Shown here: one piece after another, positions 34,423-43,790 of the stretch | Numbering within the stretch: position 1 is the stretch's first letter | How the letters are laid out: every line of letters begins with the position of its first letter | Origin: Candidatus Intricatilinea gracilis | Lineage (GTDB): Bacteria > Pseudomonadota > Gammaproteobacteria > Burkholderiales > Burkholderiaceae_C | DNA length: 64,000 nucleotides | Assembly (NCBI GenBank): GCA_016702605.1 | Contig: JADJDQ010000004.1 | Span: 372,001-436,000, forward strand | Direction: 5' to 3' | Position numbers and translations under genes: made by a program | Notes under the pieces: generated by a model | Databases searched by the model: none | Seen by the model: only the letters and a program-made list of their open reading frames with translations | What the model was told of the DNA's origin: nothing

Positions 34423-35204
34423 CTAGACCCCGAAGTACGCGCGCGAGATCTGCTCGCGCGTCAGCCCGGCCGGTGTGCCTTCCAGCGCCACGCGGCCTTC
34501 TTGCAGGCAGATCACGCGGTCGGCCACCTTGAGCGCCTGGCCCACGTCCTGCTCGACCAGCACGATCGACAGACCTTCGGCGCGGATGGCGGGCAGGGCT
34601 CGGTAGATGTCGCGCACGATCACCGGCGCCAGGCCCAGCGAGATCTCGTCGCACAGCAACAGGCGCGGGTTGGCCATCAGCGCACGGCCCACCGCCACCA
34701 TCTGTTGCTGGCCACCCGACAGGTCGGTGCCGTAACGCAGGCGGAACTCGCGCAGCACCGGAAACAGCGAGTACACGCGCTCCAGCGTCCACGGTCCGGG
34801 CCGGCGGGTGTAGGCGCCCATCAGCAGGTTGTCCTCGACCGACAGGCTGCTGAACAACTTGCGGCCCTCGGGCACCATGGCAATGCCGGCACCGGCAATG
34901 TGATGCGCCGGCTGGCCCGTCATGACCTGCCCCCCGAACGCCAGGCTGCCTGCCGTGACCGGACGTTGCCCCGCCAGCGTGCGCAGCAGCGTGGTCTTGC
35001 CGGCGCCATTGGCACCGATGATGGCGACGGCCTCGCCTTCGTTCACCTGCAGGTCGATGCCGTAAAGCGCCTGGAAGTCGCCGTAGCCGGCGCACAGGCC
35101 GCGCGCCTGCAGCAGCGGAGTCGCGGCGGCTGCGCTGGTCGTGGCGGCTATGTCGTCCATCGTGTTGGCACCGGCCGGCGCGGATGAGTCGAGTGTGTCG
35201 CGGC

Positions 35205-35208
<4 letters not shown>
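34423..35208 (-). CDS. livF: Branched-chain amino acid-type ABC transporter, ATPase LivF
   Basis: This 261-residue ABC ATPase carries Walker A (AIIGANGAGKTTLLRTLAGQ, about 60), the signature LSGGQQQMVAVGRALMANP, Walker B LLLCDEISLGLAPVI and the His switch VLVEQDVGQALKVA. The start used overlaps the livG stop as ATGA and gives a long N-terminal lead of about 30 residues; an internal ATG (MDDIAATTS) is an alternative. LivF pairs with LivG to energise the transporter. Confidence 0.94.
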
Positions 35209-35981
<773 letters not shown>

Positions 35982-36000
35982 CGCGAGCAGCCTGCTGCGA

Positions 36001-37317
36001 TCAGGCCATCAGCTTGAGCTGGCCGCCCAGCGGCACGTTGCTCGCCTGGCCGTTCTCGACGATCACCAGCTCCAGCGCATTGCCCTTCTTCTGCCACTGA
36101 CCACCGACCAGCGGCGTCTTGGACACGCTGGGCACGGGGCCCTTCTTGAAGTTGACATGGCCGACGATGGTGTCCAGATCGGTATTGCGTAGTGCGTCGC
36201 GGATCGCCTTGGCGCCCTTGCCTTCGCTGGCCTTGAGTGCAGCCAGCGCGACTTCGAACAATGAATGCTTGAAGCCCACCGGCATCGACCACGGCTTGCC
36301 GCTGGCCTTGGTGTAGGCCGCCGCCAGTTCGGCTGAGCTCTGGCCCGTGAGCGAGCTCTTGAAGGGGTGAGCCGGCGACCACCAGACCTCGACACTCAGC
36401 CCTTCGCTGCGCGGGCCGAAGGCGGCGATCGCAGCCGGGAACTCGGTCGCCTTGCCGACGGTGCAGATCCTGGGCTTGAAGCCCTGCTGTGCGGCCTGCG
36501 CCCAGAAGTTGCCGAAGTCGGGCGGCGGCATCACGCCGGTCACGATCTCGACGCCGGCCTTCTTGAACTCGGTGATGTAGTTGGTGAAGTTGTCGCTCGG
36601 GCTCTGGTAGCGGCCTTTGTCGATGAACTGCAGCTTCTTGGCTTGCGCCACCGACGGGAAGCCGATCTTGCCGTCACCCCAGGCATTGCCGTCCGGGTCG
36701 TTGGGCCACAGCGCGCCGACGACGCGGTTGGTGGGTGCCTTGTCCCAGATACCGGCGAACACGCCGATGATGTCTTCCAGGCCCCAGAAGAAGTGGTTGG
36801 TCCACTCGAAGCCCTTCTTCGGGTCGCCATTGCGGCCGAAGAAGTGCGGCTGCCACGGCGTGTCGTTGGTGACGCAGGGCATGGCGTTGAGTTCACACTG
36901 GTCAGCCACCGGGTTGCTGGTCTCGGGGGTGCAGCCCGAGATGACGATGTCGACCTTGTTCTTCAGGATCAGCTCGGACGTGACCTCGGCCGCCCGTGCG
37001 GCGTTGGACTGCGAGTCCTTGTAGATCACCTCCACGGCGTAGCTCTTGCCACCCGACTTGATGCCCGCGCCGACCAGCTTCTTCATCTCGGCCAGCGTGA
37101 ACGGGTCGGGCTCGGCAAACACGGCCAGCGGGCCGGTCTGCGGCGCCACGTAGCCGATCTTGAAGGTGGTGGCCGCATGTACCCACGGCGCGTGGATGCC
37201 CGCAGCGGCCGCGGTGGCGGCCATGCCCAGCGTCTTGAGTGCCTGGCGACGGCCCGCGTGGTGGGTGGTGTCGATGCTGGTGTCGGCTGCGTCGATGGGC
37301 TGGATGTCTTGTGTCAT
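36001..37317 (-). CDS. livK: Periplasmic substrate-binding protein of the Liv-type transporter
   Basis: The 438-residue protein has a Tat-like signal (AGRRQALKTLGMAATAAAAG) and a type I periplasmic binding fold (FKIGYVAPQTGPLAVFAEPD, VDIVISGCTPETSNPVADQC, CVTNDTPWQPHFFGRN, VVGALWPNDPDGNAWGDG). It is longer than leucine-binding LivK and resembles binding proteins next to aromatic degradation operons. It starts 52 bases after dmpI on the same strand, so it probably belongs to the dmpDEHFGI transcript and brings in a related aromatic or dicarboxylic compound. The ligand is unknown. Confidence 0.88.
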   Translation of the reverse strand: MTQDIQPIDAADTSIDTTHHAGRRQALKTLGMAATAAAAGIHAPWVHAATTFKIGYVAPQTGPLAVFAEPDPFTLAEMKKLVGAGIKSGGKSYAVEVIYKDSQSNAARAAEVTSELILKNKVDIVISGCTPETSNPVADQCELNAMPCVTNDTPWQPHFFGRNGDPKKGFEWTNHFFWGLEDIIGVFAGIWDKAPTNRVVGALWPNDPDGNAWGDGKIGFPSVAQAKKLQFIDKGRYQSPSDNFTNYITEFKKAGVEIVTGVMPPPDFGNFWAQAAQQGFKPRICTVGKATEFPAAIAAFGPRSEGLSVEVWWSPAHPFKSSLTGQSSAELAAAYTKASGKPWSMPVGFKHSLFEVALAALKASEGKGAKAIRDALRNTDLDTIVGHVNFKKGPVPSVSKTPLVGGQWQKKGNALELVIVENGQASNVPLGGQLKLMA

Positions 37318-37369
37318 ATCGTCTCCTCGTTTTCTTGGTTGGACTCTGTGCGGGTACTGCGTGCCGCGG

Positions 37370-37561
37370 CTAGCGCCCCAGGTCCTTGGCGCTCACGCCG
37401 GCGATGCCCCAGTTGGCCTTGGGCATCTCGTGGATCCAGACACGCACCGCTTCCTTCGGTGCGCCGACGGCCTCGACCAGGGCGGCGGTGACCTTCTCGA
37501 TCACGGCGCGTTTCTGCTCCTCTGTGCGGCCTTCGAGCATGTAGATCTGTGCAAACGGCAT
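37370..37561 (-). CDS. dmpI: 4-oxalocrotonate tautomerase
   Basis: DmpI isomerises 2-hydroxymuconate (4-oxalocrotonate) to its keto form in the dehydrogenase branch of the meta pathway. The 63-residue protein keeps the N-terminal catalytic Pro (MPFAQIYMLEGRTEEQKRAV) and the catalytic Arg region (AVRVWIHEMPKANWGIAG). Length is exactly that of the family. It lies between dmpG (185-base gap without a gene) and livK. Confidence 0.93.
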   Translation of the reverse strand: MPFAQIYMLEGRTEEQKRAVIEKVTAALVEAVGAPKEAVRVWIHEMPKANWGIAGVSAKDLGR

Positions 37562-37746
37562 GTCGGCTCCTGGTGGTGGATATGGGGCGGGTGTCGGGTG
37601 GATGACTGCTGGGTCGAGTGCAGGCCTGACGCGCGGCGTGCACCGCTGGTCGTGACGGGCGGTGTGCCACGCGGGGCGCGGCCGTGATGCGAATGTCGCG
37701 CGTGGGGTCAGGCTGCCGGCGCCGATCGAGCTGGTGCCGGCGCTGC

Positions 37747-38781
37747 TCAGGCCACGCGCTCCTGGCGCTGGCGCACCAGCGTCAGCGCGGTGTCCTCGAT
37801 CATGTCTTCCTGGCCGCCCACCATCTTGCGGCGGCCCAGTTCGACCAGGATGTCGCGCGACGGGATGCCGTACTTGGCGCCGGCACGTTTGGCAAACAGC
37901 AGGAAGCTGCCGTACACGCCCGCATAACCCAGCGTCAGCGCGTCGCGGTCGATACGAATCGGGAAGTCCATGATCGGCACGACCAGATCCTCGGCCACGT
38001 CCTGGATCTTCCAGACGTCGATGCCGGTGGCAATGCCCATGCGGTCCAGCACGGCCACCAGCACTTCGAGTGGCGTGTTGCCGGCACCAGCGCCCAGGCC
38101 GGCGCTGGCCGCATCGATTCGGTTGGCGCCGCACTCGATGGCGGCGATGCTGTTGGCCACACCCATGGCCAGGTTGTGGTGGCCGTGAAAGCCCAGCTCG
38201 GTCTCGGGCTTGAGCGCCGCGCGCACCGCGCCGATGCGTGCCTTCACGTCCTCGGGCAGCATGTGGCCGGCCGAGTCGGTGACGTAGATGCAGTTGGCGC
38301 CGTAGCTCTCCATCAGCCTGGCCTGCTTGACCAGGCCTTCGGGGCTGTTCATGTGCGCCATCATCAGGAAGCCCACCGTGTCCATGTCCATCTTGCGGGC
38401 CATGGTGATGTGCTGCTCGCTCACATCGGCTTCGGTGCAGTGCGTGGCCACACGGATGGTGTGCACGCCCAGGCCGTGCGCCATCTTGAGGTGGTCGACC
38501 GTGCCGATGCCGGGGATGAGCAGTGCGCTGACCTTGGCCTGCTTCATCAGCGGGATGACGGTGCCCAGGTACTCCTCGTCGGTGTGCGCCGGAAAGCCGT
38601 AGTTGACGCTGCTGCCACCCAGGCCGTCGCCGTGGGTCACCTCGATCAGCGGCACACCTGCAGCGTCCAGGCCTTTGGCGATGGACGTCATCTGGTCCAG
38701 TGTCATCAGGTGGCGCTTGGGGTGCATGCCGTCGCGCAGCGTCATGTCATGCAGGGTGATCTTCTTGCCTTGCAAAGTCAT
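37747..38781 (-). CDS. dmpG: 4-hydroxy-2-oxovalerate aldolase
   Basis: DmpG cleaves 4-hydroxy-2-oxovalerate to pyruvate and acetaldehyde, which passes by a channel to DmpF. The 344-residue protein has the DRE-TIM-barrel blocks ITLHDMTLRDGMHPKRH (catalytic Arg-Asp), IEVTHGDGLGGSSVNYG, GFHGHHNLAMGVANSIAAIE (metal His) and DAASAGLGAGAGNTPLEVLV. It starts 11 bases after dmpF. The ATG at 38781 (MTLQGKKITLHDMTLRDG) agrees with the family. Confidence 0.97.
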   Translation of the reverse strand: MTLQGKKITLHDMTLRDGMHPKRHLMTLDQMTSIAKGLDAAGVPLIEVTHGDGLGGSSVNYGFPAHTDEEYLGTVIPLMKQAKVSALLIPGIGTVDHLKMAHGLGVHTIRVATHCTEADVSEQHITMARKMDMDTVGFLMMAHMNSPEGLVKQARLMESYGANCIYVTDSAGHMLPEDVKARIGAVRAALKPETELGFHGHHNLAMGVANSIAAIECGANRIDAASAGLGAGAGNTPLEVLVAVLDRMGIATGIDVWKIQDVAEDLVVPIMDFPIRIDRDALTLGYAGVYGSFLLFAKRAGAKYGIPSRDILVELGRRKMVGGQEDMIEDTALTLVRQRQERVA

Positions 38782-38792
38782 GGTGCTTCTCC

Positions 38793-39710
38793 TCAGGCGG
38801 TGGCAGCAACGGGTTCCAGCACCAGCCGGCCGGCGAGCATCTCTTCGGCAAACATCTCGGCGGTGCGGGCGGCGGCCGCGGTCATGATGTCCAGGTTGCC
38901 GGCGTATTTGGGCAGGTAGTCCCCCAGGCCCTCGACCTCGAGGTAGACGCTCACACGGTTGCCGTCGAACACCGGGCCGTTGACCAAGGTGTAGCCGGGC
39001 ACGTACTTCTGCACCTCGGTGATCATGTCCTTGATGGACTGGGTGATCGCGGCCTGGTCGGGCTCGGTCTCGGTCAGGCAATGCACCGTGTCGCGCATGA
39101 TGAGCGGCGGCTCGGCCGGGTTGATCACGATGATGGCCTTGCCCTTCTTCGCGCCGCCCACCTTCTCGACCGCACCGGCCGTGGTGCGGGTGAACTCGTC
39201 GATGTTCTTGCGTGTGCCCGGGCCCACCGAGCGGCTGCTCACGGTGGCCACGATCTCGCCGTAGGCGACGGGCTGAACCCGTGACACGGCCGCCACCATC
39301 GGGATGGTGGCCTGGCCACCGCAGGTGACCATGTTGACGTTCATCTCACCCGAGCCAACATGCGCCTTCAGGTTGACCGGCGGCACGCAGTAGGGGCCGA
39401 TGGCCGCTGGCGTGAGGTCGATCATCAGCACGCCCAGCTCGTTGAGCTTGCGGCTGTTGGCCTCGTGCACATAGGCCGAGGTGGCGTCGAAGGCGATCTG
39501 CACGCCATCTGCCAGCACATGGGGCAGCAGGCCGTCCACACCGTCGGCGGTGGTCTTGATGCCCATCTCGCGGGCGCGCTTGAGGCCGTCGGACTCGGGG
39601 TCGATGCCCACCATCCAAACGGGTTCCAGCACGGCGCTGCGCTGCAGCTTGGCGAGCAGGTCGGTGCCGATATTGCCTGGCCCGATCAGGGCGCACTTGA
39701 TCTTCTTCAT
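38793..39710 (-). CDS. dmpF: Acetaldehyde dehydrogenase (acylating)
   Basis: DmpF converts acetaldehyde to acetyl-CoA with NAD+ and CoA, in a complex with the aldolase DmpG. The 305-residue protein has the NAD site KCALIGPGNIGTDLLAKL, the catalytic cysteine in NMVTCGGQATIPMVAAVSRV (about 132) and KGKAIIVINPAEPPLIMRDT. The ATG at 39710 (MKKIKCALIGPG) is chosen. It follows dmpH by 19 bases. Confidence 0.97.
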   Translation of the reverse strand: MKKIKCALIGPGNIGTDLLAKLQRSAVLEPVWMVGIDPESDGLKRAREMGIKTTADGVDGLLPHVLADGVQIAFDATSAYVHEANSRKLNELGVLMIDLTPAAIGPYCVPPVNLKAHVGSGEMNVNMVTCGGQATIPMVAAVSRVQPVAYGEIVATVSSRSVGPGTRKNIDEFTRTTAGAVEKVGGAKKGKAIIVINPAEPPLIMRDTVHCLTETEPDQAAITQSIKDMITEVQKYVPGYTLVNGPVFDGNRVSVYLEVEGLGDYLPKYAGNLDIMTAAAARTAEMFAEEMLAGRLVLEPVAATA

Positions 39711-39729
39711 GGACTGACTTTCCTCTTGA

Positions 39730-40518
39730 TCAGACAAAACGCATCGACACGCTGCCCAGGTCCTGGAAGCGCGCCAGCACGTTGTCGCCCTTGGCAACGG
39801 CGATGGCTTCGGTGACACCGCCAGTCATCACGAAGCTGCCGGCCGGCAGCACCTGGCCGCGTTGGCCGAGGTGGTTGACCAGCGCTGCCACGGCCACGGC
39901 CGGATGGCCCAGCACTGCGGCACCGGCGGCCATGGCCACGATCTGGCCGTTCTTCTCGAGCACCACACCGAGCGTGCGCAGATCAAGCTCATCGGCGTTG
40001 CGCGAGCGCCCGCCGATGACGAAACGGCTGGCCGAGGTGTTGTCGGCCACCACACTCTTCAGGTCGAACTTGAAGTCGCGGTAACGACTGTCGATGATCT
40101 CCACGGCGGGGATGACGAAGTCGATCGCCGCCAGCACTGCGCCCACATGGCAGCCCGGACCCTTGAGCTCGGCCTTGGTGACGACGCAGATCTCGGCTTC
40201 CACCTTGGGGTGGATGAGTTTGGTGGTGTCGATGTCGCCGCCGTCGGCCACACTCATGTAATCACTGACGAAGCCGAAGCAGGGCACGTCCACACCCATC
40301 TGCTTCATCTTGGCGCGTGAGGTCAGGCCGCACTTGAGGCCCACGGTCTTGTTGCCACGGGCCTCCTTGCGGGCGCGGATGGCCTCCTGGATCGCGTAGG
40401 CGTCGTCCCAGTCCATCGCCGGGTAGTCGTCGGTGATCTTGGTGACGTCGCGAGCGTTCAGCTCGGCCGATTCGAGGTGTTCGGCCAGTGCGGCGATGGT
40501 GTTCTTGTCGAGGTTCAT
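39730..40518 (-). CDS. dmpH: 4-oxalocrotonate decarboxylase
   Basis: DmpH decarboxylates 2-oxohex-3-enedioate to 2-hydroxypenta-2,4-dienoate, feeding DmpE. The 262-residue protein belongs to the fumarylacetoacetate-hydrolase-like hydratase/decarboxylase family. Blocks are NKTVGLKCGLTSRAKMKQMG, IHPKVEAEICVVTKAELKGP, AVEIIDSRYRDFKFDLKSVV, AGAAVLGHPAVAVAALVNHL and GSFVMTGGVTEAIAVAKGDN. These match CF600-type DmpH better than DmpE. It lies 22 bases after dmpE, and the two form a complex in known systems. Confidence 0.94.
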   Translation of the reverse strand: MNLDKNTIAALAEHLESAELNARDVTKITDDYPAMDWDDAYAIQEAIRARKEARGNKTVGLKCGLTSRAKMKQMGVDVPCFGFVSDYMSVADGGDIDTTKLIHPKVEAEICVVTKAELKGPGCHVGAVLAAIDFVIPAVEIIDSRYRDFKFDLKSVVADNTSASRFVIGGRSRNADELDLRTLGVVLEKNGQIVAMAAGAAVLGHPAVAVAALVNHLGQRGQVLPAGSFVMTGGVTEAIAVAKGDNVLARFQDLGSVSMRFV

Positions 40519-40540
40519 GGCAGTGGTGTCCTTTGCTGCG

Positions 40541-41326
40541 TCAGGCCGTGAAACGCACCGAGGTGCCGCCCAGGCCGCCCACGCTGCAATACAGGCTGTC
40601 GCCAGCCACCACCGGCACGAGCGGGCTTTGTGAACCGGACAGGATGATGTCGCCGGCCTTGAGCGTGATGCCCAATGCGCCGAGCGTGTTGGCCAGCCAG
40701 GCCACCGCGTTGACGGGTGAGCCCTGCACGCTGGCACCGGCGCTGGTGGAGATGATGTCGCCGTTCTTCTCGAGCACCATGCCGGCCAGGGCCAGGTCGA
40801 GCTGGCGCAGGCTCTTGCGCACACCGCCCAGGGTGAGCACGCCGCAGCTGGCGTTGTCGGCGATGGTGTCCTGGATCTTGATCTTCCAGTCGCGGATGCG
40901 CGAGTCGACGATCTCGAAGCAGGGCATCACGCAGTCGGTGGCGCGCAGCACGTCGGCTGCCGTCACGCCGGGTCCGGTCAGGTCACGCGCCAGGATGAAG
41001 GCCACCTCGGCCTCGGCCTTGGGCGCGATCATGGTGGCGCACGAGATGGGTTCTCCTTCGCTGTAGACCATGCCCGACAGCAGATGGCCGAAGTCGGGCT
41101 GGTTCACCTTGAGCATGTCCATCACCACCTTGCTGGTGACGCCGATCTTCTTGCCCACCACATGTTCGCCCGCATCGAGGCGACGCTGGATCATGCGCAG
41201 CTGGATCTGGTACGCGTCGGCAATCGTGATGCCGGGTTCGCGGTCGGTGAGGGGTGCAACGGCTTCGCGCGTGAGCAGCGCGTTGTACAGCTCGTCGCCG
41301 TACTGCTGGATCGTGGAGGTGTCCAT
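40541..41326 (-). CDS. dmpE: 2-oxopent-4-enoate hydratase
   Basis: DmpE adds water to 2-hydroxypenta-2,4-dienoate to give 4-hydroxy-2-oxovalerate. The 261-residue protein has the same length as CF600 DmpE and shares EHVVGKKIGVTSKVVMDML, PKAEAEVAFILARDLTGPGV, CFEIVDSRIRDWKIKIQDTI, ADNASCGVLTLGG and SPVNAVAWLANTLGALGI. It lies 40 bases after dmpD, and dmpH follows. Confidence 0.95.
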   Translation of the reverse strand: MDTSTIQQYGDELYNALLTREAVAPLTDREPGITIADAYQIQLRMIQRRLDAGEHVVGKKIGVTSKVVMDMLKVNQPDFGHLLSGMVYSEGEPISCATMIAPKAEAEVAFILARDLTGPGVTAADVLRATDCVMPCFEIVDSRIRDWKIKIQDTIADNASCGVLTLGGVRKSLRQLDLALAGMVLEKNGDIISTSAGASVQGSPVNAVAWLANTLGALGITLKAGDIILSGSQSPLVPVVAGDSLYCSVGGLGGTSVRFTA

Positions 41327-41366
41327 CGGGTTTCTCGTGGTCCTTGGAATCGGGTGGTGTGTGGCG

Positions 41367-42206
41367 TCAGGCCGCGTCGGCCTCGGCCAGGAAGTCGCCG
41401 ACCAGGCGCGCAAAACGCCCGGCGTGTTCGATCTGGGTCCAGTGGCCGCACTGGCCAAAGACATGCAGCTGGGCCTTCGGTATCCAGTCGGCCAGCGTCA
41501 GCGAGTTGGCCAGGGGGATCACTTGGTCCTCGCGGCCGTGGATCACCAGCGTCTCGTGTGGCAGGGTGCGGATGTCGGCCTCTTTGCTGGCCATGGTGTC
41601 GACCCAGCGTTGGCGCGGCGCCGGGAACATGGCAGAGAACGACTCCTGGAAGCCCGGTCGGATGCTGGCCTGATAACGCAGCTGCGCCAGCTCGTCGGTC
41701 ACCAGTGCGCGGCTGTGGGCAAAGATGTCGAGCAGGCCACGCATGGCTTCGAACGACGGTTCGTAGCCCCACACCGCGTCCAGCCCGGGCGTGATGGCGA
41801 AAGGCACACCCACCGAGCCCATCAGCACCAGGCGGCGCACACGCTCGGGCGCACGGATGGCCAACGCCAGCGCCAGGCCACCGCCAAAGCTGTTGCCGAC
41901 CAGGTCGACCTGCGGCAGCTCGAGCGCATCCAGCAGTTCCAGTGCCTGCTGCACCCAGGTGTCCATGGTGTAGGTGATGCCAGCGGGACGATCGGTGTAG
42001 CCGAAACCCACCATGTCGGGCGCGAGTACTCTGCGCTGCGCGGACAGGGCCGGCATCACCAGCCGCCAGTTGGCCCAGGCGCTCACGCCGGGGCCCGAGC
42101 CGTGGATGAACAGCACCGGCTGGCCATGGCCGAGGTCGTGCAGGTTGGTGTGAAACGCACCTGTGCGGATGCGCTGACCGATGTCGGGGTTTGGCTGCTG
42201 GCTCAC
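41367..42206 (-). CDS. dmpD: 2-hydroxymuconic semialdehyde hydrolase
   Basis: DmpD is an alpha/beta hydrolase that splits the C-C bond of ring-opened 2-hydroxymuconic semialdehyde or its alkyl derivatives. The 279-residue protein has the oxyanion block VLFIHGSGPGVSAWANWRLV, the nucleophile elbow DLVGNSFGGGLALALAIRAP (Ser about 108), the Asp in LVIHGREDQVIPLANSL and the His in VFGQCGHWTQIEHAGRF. A GTG start at 42206 is chosen because AGGAGG lies 8 bases upstream. It is the first gene of the dmpDEHFGI-liv unit. Confidence 0.94.
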   Translation of the reverse strand: MSQQPNPDIGQRIRTGAFHTNLHDLGHGQPVLFIHGSGPGVSAWANWRLVMPALSAQRRVLAPDMVGFGYTDRPAGITYTMDTWVQQALELLDALELPQVDLVGNSFGGGLALALAIRAPERVRRLVLMGSVGVPFAITPGLDAVWGYEPSFEAMRGLLDIFAHSRALVTDELAQLRYQASIRPGFQESFSAMFPAPRQRWVDTMASKEADIRTLPHETLVIHGREDQVIPLANSLTLADWIPKAQLHVFGQCGHWTQIEHAGRFARLVGDFLAEADAA

Positions 42207-42269
42207 GCTGTGAGCCTCCTCTTGATCGTTGGGGCTGCACAGACCTCGAGATGAGGTTTGGCGGTCGCA

Positions 42270-42334
42270 ACGATAGGCAGGGCGAGACAGGCCGTCCAAT
42301 ACTGAATATTCCGATCCCGATACCACCGCGGTAT
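42270..42334 (-). promoter_or_regulatory. LysR-type promoter of the dmpD operon
   Basis: Reading leftward, the box ATAC-N7-GTAT (42320-42334, a T-N11-A LysR site) is followed by GTATTGGAC, which holds a -35 TTGGAC (42294-42299). An 18-base spacer and -10 TATCGT (42270-42275) come next. The start point would be near 42262, placing the LysR box at about -65. The dmpQ promoter at 49745-49809 has the same boxes, -35, spacer length and -10. This marks a common LysR regulon. Confidence 0.82.
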
Positions 42335-42482
42335 CGAATCGTCTCCCTCACATCGTCCGATGGGCACCGATCAGATCGGCGAGTCGATTGTGTTTTGTCC
42401 TGACCCGGCGGGCCCGGCTAGTCGGTCCAGCGGTGCGCTGCAATGCTCGGGCATGCCGAGGCGACGCCAGGCTGCCAAGGGC

Positions 42483-43781
42483 TCAGCCTACCCAGATCAA
42501 CCAACCCCACACCAGCGCCAATGTGCCGAGTGTGACCGGAATGCCGGTGACGGCGTGTTGCTTCCAGTTGATCTCGATGCCGCTCTTGCGCGCCAGGTCG
42601 ACCACGATCAGGTTGGCGATCGAGCCCACCAACAGGAGGTTGCCAGCGAAGGTGCTGACCAGTGCCAGCGTCACGCCGGCCGCCTCGCCCTTCAGGTGCG
42701 GCAGCATCAGCATCACCGCCGGCACATTGGAGACCACGTTCGACAGCGCCACACCCACCACCAGCAGGGGCGCGGGGTCGGCCAGGTGCACGCCGTGGCC
42801 GGCCAGCCAGGCGACGGCCTGCGCGGCCAGGCCGGTGCGTTCGAACGCGTGATTGACGACGAACAGGCCGATGAACAGCAGCAGCAATTGCCAGTCGACA
42901 AACCCCATCACGTGTGACGAATGCAGCCGCCGGCTCAGCAACAGCACAGCCGCGCCGACCAGCGCCGCCACGTCTCGTGGCCAGTCGGTGAACAGGAAGA
43001 TCAGCATCAGCGCACCCGCCACCAGCAGGCCCTTGGTGGTCTGGAAGGGATCGAACGGCGGGGCGTCACCAGTGTTCAGCGCGGTCGGCGCCAGCGCGTC
43101 GGGCACGCGGGCCTGGCCCACACCTGGCCCGTAGGCCAGCCACAGCCAGAGCAGCACCAGGCTCAGCACCACCGGCGGCAGCGCCTGGCGCACATAGCCG
43201 CCGAACGGCAGTTGCATCACCGAGCCGATCAGCATGTTCTGCGGGTTGCCGATCAGCGTGGCGGCCGAGCCGATGTTGGCCGCACAGGCCAGTCCGATCA
43301 GGAATGGCACCGGGTCGATCCGGCGCTGCAGGCACAGCTGCGCCACCACCGGCGTCATCGCCAGGCAGACGATGTCGTTGGAAAACACTGCGGACATCGC
43401 ACCGGCCACCGCGATCAGCGCTGCCAGCAGGCCGCGGCGTGCCAGCGGCATGGCGCCAACCTGACGAGTCACCGCGGTGTAGAAACCGCCCAGGCGCATC
43501 TGGGCCGACACCACCATGAAGGCGAACAGCAGCACGATGGTGGGTAGATCGACCGCGCGGGCGGCGTCTTCGACCGGCTGGCCGGTGATGGCAATCACTG
43601 CGATGGCGCCAAGCAGCGCCACGCCCGAGCGGTCGAGCTTCAGACTCGGCAGGCCGCCAAGGAACATGCCGAGATAGACCACGCCGAACACGGCCACGAT
43701 GCCCAGGTCGAGTGCATCGTGGTCAGGCAGGGTGATGTCGGGCAGGCCGGGCAGATACATGGATGACGACACAGCAGGCAC
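42483..43781 (-). CDS. ArsB/NhaD/SLC13-like ion permease
   Basis: The 432-residue protein has about twelve hydrophobic segments of the ion transporter superfamily (ArsB, NhaD, DASS/CitMHS). Typical blocks are MSAVFSNDIVCLAMTPVVAQ, ANIGSAATLIGNPQNMLIGS, FIGLFVVNHAFERTGLAAQA and NVVSNVPAVMLMLPHLKGEA with TFAGNLLLVGSIANLIVVDL. The paired N-rich re-entrant loops are clear. The ion or organic anion carried is unknown. The start is either GTG 43781 or ATG 43760. It lies downstream of a related, frameshifted permease and before the dmpD promoter. Confidence 0.85.
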   Translation of the reverse strand: MPAVSSSMYLPGLPDITLPDHDALDLGIVAVFGVVYLGMFLGGLPSLKLDRSGVALLGAIAVIAITGQPVEDAARAVDLPTIVLLFAFMVVSAQMRLGGFYTAVTRQVGAMPLARRGLLAALIAVAGAMSAVFSNDIVCLAMTPVVAQLCLQRRIDPVPFLIGLACAANIGSAATLIGNPQNMLIGSVMQLPFGGYVRQALPPVVLSLVLLWLWLAYGPGVGQARVPDALAPTALNTGDAPPFDPFQTTKGLLVAGALMLIFLFTDWPRDVAALVGAAVLLLSRRLHSSHVMGFVDWQLLLLFIGLFVVNHAFERTGLAAQAVAWLAGHGVHLADPAPLLVVGVALSNVVSNVPAVMLMLPHLKGEAAGVTLALVSTFAGNLLLVGSIANLIVVDLARKSGIEINWKQHAVTGIPVTLGTLALVWGWLIWVG

Positions 43782-43790
43782 GGGCTGGTT

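Noticed and set aside
32102..35095. Leftward open frame of about 997 codons across livM-livH-livF
   Set aside because: It is Arg/Gly-rich in an alternative frame over four well-recognised genes, an artefact of high GC.
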